Part shown: one piece after another, positions 6,498 to 12,431 of the stretch
How positions within the stretch are numbered: the first letter of the stretch is position 1
Layout of the letters: the number at the start of each line of letters is the position of its first letter
Assembly (NCBI GenBank): GCA_029851945.1
Contig: JARKUZ010000004.1
Coordinates: 1-12,431 of the forward strand
DNA length: 12,431 bases
Origin: Terrisporobacter sp.
GTDB lineage: Bacteria > Bacillota_A > Clostridia > Peptostreptococcales > Peptostreptococcaceae
Direction of reading: 5' to 3'
Translations under genes and position numbers: made by a program
The notes under the pieces: generated by a model
The model's database searches: none
The model's input: only the letters and a program-made list of their open reading frames with translations
What the model was told of the DNA's origin: nothing

Positions 6498-8291
6498 ATG
6501 GGAGAGATGTTAAAATATCAAAATGAATTACAAACTTTGCCTATACCAGAACTTAAAGACACATTAGCAAAGTATTTAGAGTGGGTTAAACCTCTTTTAA
6601 CAGAAGAAGAATTAAAAAATACTACATCAATAGTAGAAGAGTTTGGAAAACCAGAAGGAATAGGTGAAAAACTTCATGCTAGATTATTAGAATATAAAAA
6701 TACTATAAAAGATAATAACAGCTGGTTATTCCCTATGTGGGATGAAATGTACTTAGCAGGTAGATACTCAATAATACCTGATATAAGTTTCTCAGCTTTA
6801 TTAAATAATAAAGAATATAAAGAGAGATATTCTTTAGAAGAAATATTAGCTAGAGTAGCTTATGCTGCAACAGGTATATACCACAAAATAGTAGATGGAA
6901 CTTTGCCAGTTGATATGATAAAAGGAACACCTTTATGTATGGAACAATACTTAAGGATGTTCAAAAGCATGAGAATGGTTAATACTGACATTGATGATTT
7001 CTATGTAGGTGACTTTGATAAAAAGAACAACTACTGTATATTATTCAATGACAATAATATATACAAAATAATGTTAAGTGATGAAAATGGACAAAGAATA
7101 GGAATAAGTTCATTAATAATCGCTATAGAAACAATAAGAAACAACAAAAATATAGAAAGTTACAATCCTTTCCTATATACAGCGACTACAAGAGATTTAG
7201 GTAAAGAAGTATTAGACCAAATCTTAGTGTCACCAGATAACTTAGTAAACTTCAACGAGGTTAAAGATGCTTTATTTGTTATGTGTATAGATAGAGGATA
7301 TAAAAATGTAAAAGCATCAACAAAAGATGTTTTATTATCTGATGGAAACAACAGATGTTTTGATAAAACAGTTCAATTTATAATAAATGAATCTAAAGAA
7401 ATAGGGGCTAACATAGAGCATACTGGATTTGATGGTTCAACAATGTTTGCTGTCCTTGAAATGATAAACAATGAACTAGAAGCAGGAATAGTTGATGCTG
7501 ATTCAGTTAAGAAATCTACATTTCCTAAAAAATTAGACTTCTTATTAACTAGAGAAGCTAAGTTATCTTTAGATAAATTAAAAGTAGAACAAAAAGAAAA
7601 ATCAGAAGCTTATCACTTTAACTTTGAATACTTTAATGAATTTGGAGGAAATAAAGCTAAGGAATTAAAAATGAGTCCAGATGCATTCTTCCACATAGCT
7701 CTTCAAACTGCACAATACAAAACTTACGGTAGAATAAAAAGTACTTATGAGTCAGTTGCAGTAAGAGAATTCAGACAAGGTAGAACAGAGTGTGCTAGAT
7801 CTTCAAGTATGGAAAAAGCTGAATTTGCTAAAGCTTTCGTTGAAAGAAATGTAAGTGATGAAGAACTTTATGACTTATTACAAAAAGCATCAAGCTCACA
7901 TGTAGCAAGAATAAAAGACTGTAAAAAAGGTCTTGGTGTTGAAAGACATTTATTCGGAATGGCTCAAATGCAAGCTAAATTTGGAGCGGAGTTAGGAATA
8001 AATGAAGTCCCAGCATTATACACAGATAAAGGTTATAAAGAATTAAAATATGACTTCTTATCAACAAGTGGAGTTGGTGGGAAATATATAACTCATTGTG
8101 CATTTGGACCGCAAACTGCTGAAGGTCTTGGAATATTCTACACAATGGGCAAAGATCAAATAGTTATAAACTCTGCTGCTAGAAAAGAACAACAAACTAA
8201 AGCTGATGAGTTTGTAAGTAACTTAATGTCAGCATTTGTTGAAATAAAAGATTTTGTTGAAGAGTTCCATAAGTCTCAAGAAAACAAATAG
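6498..8291 (+). CDS. Choline/carnitine O-acyltransferase, probably carnitine-type
   Basis: This is a full-length member (597 residues; animal carnitine acetyltransferase is about 626) of the family that moves acyl groups between CoA and carnitine or choline in the cytoplasm. Visible motifs are the N-terminal LPIPELKDTLAKYL (13-26), catalytic H308 in NIEHTGFDGSTM, RTECARSSS (429-437), GVERHLFGM (480-488), STSGVGG (522-528) and FGPQTAEGLGIFY (536-548). T430-E431 match the TET of carnitine enzymes rather than the VDN of choline acetyltransferase. R483, exactly 53 residues on, aligns with rat CrAT Arg518, the carnitine carboxylate ligand that is Asn in choline enzymes. The position of CrAT Met564, which limits acyl length, appears to be C534. 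AGGAGAG (6486-6492), 5 nt from the ATG, supports this start; the ATG at 6507 lacks a spaced site. No signal peptide or membrane helix is seen. Such enzymes are uncommon in bacteria. The acyl chain used is unknown. Confidence 0.92.
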   Translation: MGEMLKYQNELQTLPIPELKDTLAKYLEWVKPLLTEEELKNTTSIVEEFGKPEGIGEKLHARLLEYKNTIKDNNSWLFPMWDEMYLAGRYSIIPDISFSALLNNKEYKERYSLEEILARVAYAATGIYHKIVDGTLPVDMIKGTPLCMEQYLRMFKSMRMVNTDIDDFYVGDFDKKNNYCILFNDNNIYKIMLSDENGQRIGISSLIIAIETIRNNKNIESYNPFLYTATTRDLGKEVLDQILVSPDNLVNFNEVKDALFVMCIDRGYKNVKASTKDVLLSDGNNRCFDKTVQFIINESKEIGANIEHTGFDGSTMFAVLEMINNELEAGIVDADSVKKSTFPKKLDFLLTREAKLSLDKLKVEQKEKSEAYHFNFEYFNEFGGNKAKELKMSPDAFFHIALQTAQYKTYGRIKSTYESVAVREFRQGRTECARSSSMEKAEFAKAFVERNVSDEELYDLLQKASSSHVARIKDCKKGLGVERHLFGMAQMQAKFGAELGINEVPALYTDKGYKELKYDFLSTSGVGGKYITHCAFGPQTAEGLGIFYTMGKDQIVINSAARKEQQTKADEFVSNLMSAFVEIKDFVEEFHKSQENK

Positions 8292-8491
8292 TATCAAATA
8301 GTTAAAAATTAATATTAAGTTATTAATTTATATATAAAAATATCAATAAAACAATATTAATAATATTAAAAACATTGTGAAGCCATGTTATAGTATGTAT
8401 TTTACCCAAGTATATACTAATAATATAAAAAATTATAGTTCAAATGAATATAGCCATGTATTCAATTTTGTGATTCTAAAAGTGTATGTGG
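8292..8491 (+). other. Long AT-rich 3' region with hairpins, no gene
   Basis: About 200 nt lie between the acyltransferase stop and the next terminator, without a credible ORF. The stretch contains a 9-bp stem, TAGTATGTA (8391-8399) with TATATACTA (8411-8419), and a 6-bp stem, TGAATA (8445-8450) with TATTCA (8459-8464). The heptamer AGCCATG occurs twice, at 8381-8387 and 8452-8458, the second copy in the loop of the latter hairpin. It may be a structured 3' UTR or the body of a small RNA; chance folding in AT-rich DNA is equally possible. Confidence 0.25.
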
Positions 8492-8520
8492 AAAGGATGA
8501 GTTAATAGCTCATCCTTTTT
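8492..8520 (+). terminator. Rho-independent terminator downstream of the acyltransferase
   Basis: A 10-bp perfect stem, AAAGGATGAG (8492-8501) and CTCATCCTTT (8509-8518), has a 7-nt loop and a T run. It is the first good terminator after the acyltransferase, about 200 nt past its stop codon. Confidence 0.85.
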
Positions 8521-8545
8521 ACTTTATTAAAGAAAACTTATATAT

Positions 8546-8573
8546 TTGAACAAAACATTCTCAGTGGTATAAT
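8546..8573 (+). promoter_or_regulatory. Sigma-A-type promoter of the PH-domain gene
   Basis: TTGAAC (8546-8551) and a perfect TATAAT (8568-8573) are separated by 16 nt, with a TGG extension directly before the -10. Transcription would start near 8580, about 30 nt before the ATG at 8610. It lies directly after the preceding terminator, so the next gene has its own strong housekeeping promoter. Confidence 0.75.
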
Positions 8574-8609
8574 ATAAGATAAGAAAATTCTAATAACTAG
8601 GAGGGTAAT

Positions 8610-9233
8610 ATGGCAGGAAACTTATTTGGGAAAATGGCAGCAGATACTTTAGGATTATCAGATATAGGAAAAATAATAGAACCAAAAGACTTTAATAAAG
8701 TTGATGGAGACGATTACATAATGCACGAAGATGGAGAAAAAATATACTTCGTCATAAAATCAAAATCAGACGAATATGTATTTACAAATATGGGACTAAT
8801 CCATGTAGATGGTGCAAGTGCAGTAAGTAAAAAAAGAGTAGTAAAAAGACATGAATTTTACACAGAAAATGTTCACTCAGTAACATTAGAAACTGCTGGA
8901 ACAGTAGACTTAGATGTGGAAATAAAATTTGCTTTTGGAAATGATTTTTTCAGCATAGATGTTGATAAAAAACAAATAGAGCAATTAAAAGATTTATATA
9001 AGGCTTTATTTGAAATAGGTAAGATTCAACATAAAAACGATAAGTCTTATGAAAATGGCATTAGTAGTTTAAATATGGCTAATGAAGCTATAGGAAAAAG
9101 TAGATTAGAGGGCGATGCAGCTACTATGCTTGAAGAGATTACTAAGTTCAACTTTGGTTGGATGACTGATATGAAGGAACAGTTTAGTAACAAAGACTTT
9201 GGTGAAGTTTTTGAGAAATATATAAATAATTAG
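8610..9233 (+). CDS. YvbH-like bacterial PH-domain protein
   Basis: This 207-residue soluble protein closely resembles Bacillus subtilis YvbH as I recall it: it begins MAGNLFGKMAADTLGLSDIG, continues with DDYIMHEDGEKIYFVIK and ends DFGEVFEKYINN. Residues about 1-125 form a bacterial pleckstrin-homology-like beta domain (bPH_1 type), including FTNMGLIHVDG and ETAGTVDLDVEIKF. Residues about 130-207 match the YvbH C-terminal helical extension. There is no signal peptide or membrane segment. The molecular function of the family is unknown, and no enzyme motif is visible. AGGAGGG (8599-8605), 4 nt from the ATG, fixes the start. The gene stands alone between its own promoter and a strong terminator, so it probably has no functional tie to the transporter/acyltransferase genes upstream or the surface protein downstream. 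Confidence 0.92.
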   Translation: MAGNLFGKMAADTLGLSDIGKIIEPKDFNKVDGDDYIMHEDGEKIYFVIKSKSDEYVFTNMGLIHVDGASAVSKKRVVKRHEFYTENVHSVTLETAGTVDLDVEIKFAFGNDFFSIDVDKKQIEQLKDLYKALFEIGKIQHKNDKSYENGISSLNMANEAIGKSRLEGDAATMLEEITKFNFGWMTDMKEQFSNKDFGEVFEKYINN

Positions 9234-9280
9234 TGGTAAATTATATTGGGTTAGACTGGTATTTATAATTAAAGAATAAG

Positions 9281-9317
9281 AAAACCATATTGACAGTATA
9301 GTCAATATGGTTTTTTT
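9281..9317 (+). terminator. Strong terminator of the PH-domain gene
   Basis: A 14-bp perfect stem, AAAACCATATTGAC (9281-9294) and GTCAATATGGTTTT (9301-9314), has a 6-nt loop and runs into seven T residues (9311-9317), about 50 nt after the stop codon of the YvbH-like gene. The left arm's A-rich flank may give some activity on the other strand. Confidence 0.88.
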
Positions 9318-9429
9318 ATTTCCTTTTAATAAATGTTTTTTATGAGTATTATATTAAAAATTAAATATAATATTTTTTTATATTCTATTTAATTACATAA
9401 TAATAAGTTATAGAAATTTATAGAAAGTA

Positions 9430-9458
9430 TTACATAATTTTACAAAACATGATAAAAT
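9430..9458 (+). promoter_or_regulatory. Probable promoter of the surface protein gene
   Basis: TTACAT (9430-9435) and TAAAAT (9453-9458) are separated by 17 nt, with a TG one base before the -10. Transcription would begin near 9465, leaving an unusually long leader of about 200 nt before the ATG at 9663. The DNA from 9318 to 9429 is very AT-rich and shows no gene or other signal. Confidence 0.5.
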
Positions 9459-9471
9459 ATACCATGGAAAA

Positions 9472-9593
9472 AATTGCAATATATTAAGGTTTAAATTTAC
9501 ATATTTGGGTATAAATGTAATTAGCTAAAAAAAGGGTATTAGTTTGTCGAAAATAAAGTTTTGAGCTAAGTTAGCTAGTTGTAAAATGCAATT
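9472..9593 (+). promoter_or_regulatory. Possible structured leader RNA of the surface protein gene
   Basis: Nested inverted repeats suggest a branched fold. An outer 7-bp stem pairs AATTGCA (9472-9478) with TGCAATT (9587-9593). A hairpin pairs TTACAT (9497-9502) with ATGTAA (9515-9520). An 8-bp stem pairs TTAGCTAA (9521-9528) with TTAGCTAG (9571-9578, one G-U). Inside it, TTTGT/ATAAA (9543-9547 and 9553-9557) closes a CGAAA loop. The leader lies between the probable promoter and the start codon. It does not match any riboswitch I can recognise; the c-di-GMP-I core (GACGCAAAGC) is absent. Chance pairing in AT-rich DNA is the main alternative. Confidence 0.35.
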
Positions 9594-9662
9594 AAAATTA
9601 TTCATTTGAACAATATTTTTATTAACAAAAATTAAAATTAATGACATGTGAGGAGTGATTTA

Positions 9663-12431
9663 ATGAAAACGGTATTATCGTGTACTCTCGCTACGGCTAT
9701 AGCGTCATCACCTATGACGGCATTTGCCAATAATAACGTAGAAGTACAGCCTAATGAAGAAATTAAAACAGAATCTATTAGCCCAAGCAAGGTTACTGGA
9801 AATATAGAACTAGATATAAACTTTCCAACGCCAATTATAGATTCAGATAAAAATGATATAAGTATAAAATTAAATCAAGATGGTACGAATCTTGGAAGTA
9901 TTAATTTAGGTACAGAAGCTAGTGGAACTATAAATAATAGCAGTGTAAGCTATAGTATAGAAAAGTTAAACTCTAAAAGAGAAGCTTTGGGCAGTAATGA
10001 CAAAGAAATATATTTCATCAGAGTTATATTTAAAAACCTAGAAAGAGGTAATTACTCATTAGAACTAAGTGGGTCAGGATACTCTACTGCTAATATAGAA
10101 AATATAGATATTTCTAACTATTCAAAAAGAATAAGAGTAGGAACTAGTAATAATGTAGTAAAAGTAAAAGATGCTCAAGGAAAAGAGAAAGAAGAAGTAT
10201 ACAAAGGGGTTTTCTTAGCAGGTGATGTAAATAAAAATGACATAATAAATATGGATGATTATAATTTAGTTTTAGATGAAACACTAAAATTTAATCATAA
10301 TAAATCTTATGATATAAATAAAGATGGAAAAGTAAATATAGCAGATTTAACAAATATAAAAGAAAACATTGGAAAGTCAAAAGTAGTTTTAAATAGTTCT
10401 GATTATGAAAATACAGATGCTATCATAGATCCACAAAATATAAACATAGAAGTACCAGAAGGTACAAATGTAGACGGAAATATAAAAGATATATTAACAG
10501 ATAGTAATAGTACTGTAGCTATTGGTAATGAAGACTCAGCTCCATCAGCTGAAAATCCAATAAGTATTAAATTAGATTTAACTAGCCAATCAGCTAGAAG
10601 TAATGGCACAGTTGAGATGGAGAAAATAGTAATAAAATCGCCAACTACAAATTCAAATGAAAATGCAGGGGCGCCAGAATCAGGAATTATAACATATACA
10701 GATGCAAATGGAAATAAAGTACCAGTTAAATTTGATTCAAGTACAAATAGAACTAAGTCAGCAGGAACTGAAGATATAGTAATAGATTTAGGAAAACAAA
10801 TAGCAGTAAAAGAAATAACTATAGATGTTACTGCAAATAGAGGTAATAAAAATATATCAGAGATAGCTAAAATAGAATTTTTAAATAATATTTATAAAGA
10901 AATACCTAAGCCAGAGATGAGTATACCTCAAATAAGAACTGTAGAAACTTCAACAGATTTACATGATGAGAGAATAACTTTAACATGGGAAGCTCAACCA
11001 AATGTAACTGGGTATGAAGTAAAATATCAAAAGTTAGATGAAAATAATAAAGTTCAGTGGACAAAAACTTTACAGACTAATAAGACAGAATTAAATATAT
11101 TAGATAAGGCTATAAAACCATATGATCTATTTAGAGTAAGTATACAATCTTTAAATGGAGAATGGAAAAGTGGATATGCTGATGAATTAGGAGGTATAGG
11201 ATATAAAGGTAATCCATTTGATGGAAAAGCAGATAATGTAGATGAAAACTATAATCCAATTGATGGATATTATGGAGTAAATAATGCTCCAAAAGATAAA
11301 GGTACAATATCTGAAATAAGAGTAATACCTGGTGGTGCGCCTTCAGAGCCAATTAACTTAAGCGTAACATCAGGATATAAATCATTTAGTGTATCTTGGG
11401 AAGAACATAAAAGAGCAAGAGACTTCGATATTTATTATAGAAAAGTAGGGGAAACAGGGAATACTTGGAAAAAAGCGAATGATAATAATAAGTTAGTGGA
11501 AGAAAATAGCCAAGCTATGACTAATCCAGATAAGGATAAGTTAGTTAGATCTCATAGCTATACTGTAAAGGGATTAGAAGATGAGGCTACTTATGAAGTT
11601 AGAGTTACTGCTACTAATCATTTTGGAACAAGTAAAATGTCAGAAACATATTTAGCAACGACTCAATCTATGAAGCCACCAGTAACTACAAATTACAAGC
11701 TTATAAATAGACCTACATCAGAAAATGAAATAGGTACAACTTCAATTATAGATGTTGAAAATAGTAAAGACTCAACTGTAGAAGTAGACTCAAAGTATGC
11801 TGCTGTTGATGGTGATTATTCAACTGTATATAAGGTAAAAGACTGGGATGCTGGTGCAAGTTATCGTAACTACAGAGGACCGATAGTTACCTTTGATAAA
11901 GAATACACTATTGGTGAAGTAGCTGTAATTACTTCATTAGAAATGGGAAGTTATAATACAAGTGGTGCAAGAGTATTTGTATGGGATGAAGCTGGAAATA
12001 AGACTGAAATAACACCTAAAATTACACACAAGAACTCAAATGACAAGAATTATGCAATATTAACATTTAATGAACCAGCTAAGGCTAAAAAAATTCAAGT
12101 AAATACACATGTTTACTCAACTGGACATGTAAATATATCAGAGCTTAAGTTCTATGAATACGATTCATTAGAACAAGAAGTAAAAGATTTATTTAAAGAT
12201 GATTTAAGATTAGAGCTTAAGGAAACAGTAACTCAATCTGATATAGATAGATTAATCAAAAAAGCAAAAACAATGGACCCAATAAGTAAAGAGTATCATC
12301 CTAACTTAAGAGCTATACTTGGGAAAAATAGTGATCCAGACCCTAAGTATCATGAATTAGGAGATAGTACTCAACTTGGTATAGCTCAAAGGTTATTAGA
12401 AGAAGCAACAATATCTGAGAAAATAACAAAA
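9663..12431 (+). CDS. Secreted multidomain surface protein: dockerin, FN3 and discoidin-like domains (partial)
   Basis: The reading frame is open from the ATG at 9663 to the window edge (923 codons, no stop), so the 3' end is missing. AGGAG (9651-9655) sets the start. Domains in order are: a signal peptide (1-22, probable cleavage after AFA); a beta domain (about 42-165); a type I dockerin (183-237) with two calcium loops, GDVNKNDIINMDD (188-199) and DINKDGKVNIAD (217-228); a probable discoidin-like region (about 245-415); fibronectin type III domains (about 430-525 and 560-668); and a second F5/8-type-C-like domain (about 672-833) ending HVNISELKFYEY. A helical linker with VTQSDIDRLIKKA follows. 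In clostridia this order, especially the discoidin domain plus linker, often precedes an M60-type mucin-cleaving metallopeptidase, but no catalytic motif is yet reached, so the enzyme identity is inferred. It is extracellular and probably glycan-binding. The first codons use unusually many CG-containing triplets for this DNA. Confidence 0.88.
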   Translation, partial: MKTVLSCTLATAIASSPMTAFANNNVEVQPNEEIKTESISPSKVTGNIELDINFPTPIIDSDKNDISIKLNQDGTNLGSINLGTEASGTINNSSVSYSIEKLNSKREALGSNDKEIYFIRVIFKNLERGNYSLELSGSGYSTANIENIDISNYSKRIRVGTSNNVVKVKDAQGKEKEEVYKGVFLAGDVNKNDIINMDDYNLVLDETLKFNHNKSYDINKDGKVNIADLTNIKENIGKSKVVLNSSDYENTDAIIDPQNINIEVPEGTNVDGNIKDILTDSNSTVAIGNEDSAPSAENPISIKLDLTSQSARSNGTVEMEKIVIKSPTTNSNENAGAPESGIITYTDANGNKVPVKFDSSTNRTKSAGTEDIVIDLGKQIAVKEITIDVTANRGNKNISEIAKIEFLNNIYKEIPKPEMSIPQIRTVETSTDLHDERITLTWEAQPNVTGYEVKYQKLDENNKVQWTKTLQTNKTELNILDKAIKPYDLFRVSIQSLNGEWKSGYADELGGIGYKGNPFDGKADNVDENYNPIDGYYGVNNAPKDKGTISEIRVIPGGAPSEPINLSVTSGYKSFSVSWEEHKRARDFDIYYRKVGETGNTWKKANDNNKLVEENSQAMTNPDKDKLVRSHSYTVKGLEDEATYEVRVTATNHFGTSKMSETYLATTQSMKPPVTTNYKLINRPTSENEIGTTSIIDVENSKDSTVEVDSKYAAVDGDYSTVYKVKDWDAGASYRNYRGPIVTFDKEYTIGEVAVITSLEMGSYNTSGARVFVWDEAGNKTEITPKITHKNSNDKNYAILTFNEPAKAKKIQVNTHVYSTGHVNISELKFYEYDSLEQEVKDLFKDDLRLELKETVTQSDIDRLIKKAKTMDPISKEYHPNLRAILGKNSDPDPKYHELGDSTQLGIAQRLLEEATISEKITK

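Noticed and set aside
7160..7351. 63-codon minus-strand ORF
   Set aside because: It lies wholly inside the acyltransferase gene on the other strand and matches no family.
9105..9305. 66-codon minus-strand ORF
   Set aside because: It overlaps the end of the YvbH-like gene and its terminator, has biased hydrophobic content and no support.
9525..9600. c-di-GMP-I (GEMM) riboswitch
   Set aside because: An AAAGG stretch and a CGAAA-loop hairpin recall the start of the motif, but the conserved GACGCAAAGC core and the second half are absent.
9663..9683. Lipoprotein signal (LSC near residue 7)
   Set aside because: The cysteine is too close to the N-terminus for a lipobox, and a normal signal peptidase I site (AFA) follows at about residue 22.
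10403..11352. Two minus-strand ORFs (10403-10609 and 11131-11352)
   Set aside because: Both are shadows of the long open frame of the secreted multidomain protein; the second is a Leu/His/Tyr-rich artefact of antisense translation.
1..12431. CRISPR arrays, tRNA or rRNA genes, insertion sequences, attachment sites
   Set aside because: No regularly spaced repeats, tRNA-like cloverleaf, rRNA segments, transposase frames or flanking direct repeats were seen on reading either strand.

Overview
The window is AT-rich, with strong AGGAG-type ribosome binding sites, AUA/UUA/AGA-rich codon use and U-tailed hairpin terminators. Together these point to a low-GC Firmicute, most likely a clostridium of the Peptostreptococcaceae type (Clostridioides / Paraclostridium / Romboutsia relatives). 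The species cannot be fixed from the sequence.

Bases 1-8520 form a neighbourhood themed on quaternary amines, mainly carnitine, betaine or choline. A BCCT-family transporter (68-1615) is followed 1 nt later by a 47-residue single-helix membrane protein (1617-1760) and a terminator. A second, CaiT-like BCCT transporter (1970-3511) converges on an AraC-type regulator read on the minus strand (3606-5858); the two share a bidirectional terminator. The regulator has a cupin, an AraC helix-turn-helix and a long C-terminal part resembling a GH39 glycosidase without its usual acid/base motif. Divergent from it are the decayed 5' part of a butyrate kinase gene (6114-6459) and an intact 597-residue choline/carnitine O-acyltransferase (6498-8291). 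Active-site positions in the acyltransferase read as carnitine-type rather than choline-type. The simplest reading is that the transporters import carnitine or related betaines and the acyltransferase exchanges acyl groups between CoA and carnitine, under the AraC-like sensor. That link is inferred from gene order and family knowledge and is not proven.

From 8521 on the content changes. A monocistronic gene with a near-consensus promoter encodes a YvbH-like bacterial PH-domain protein (8610-9233) and ends at a strong terminator. A leader of about 200 nt, with several nested inverted repeats and its own promoter, precedes a large secreted multidomain protein. That gene starts at 9663 and is still open at the window edge (923 codons seen). 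It has a signal peptide, a beta domain plus type I dockerin, a probable discoidin-like domain, two fibronectin type III domains and a second discoidin-like domain. It looks like the front part of a clostridial extracellular glycan- or mucin-targeting enzyme, possibly an M60-type metallopeptidase.

The less expected items are the bacterial carnitine acyltransferase with its transporter and regulator context, the AraC-GH39 hybrid regulator, the small protein coupled to the BCCT transporter, the butyrate kinase relic, and the structured leader of the surface protein gene.
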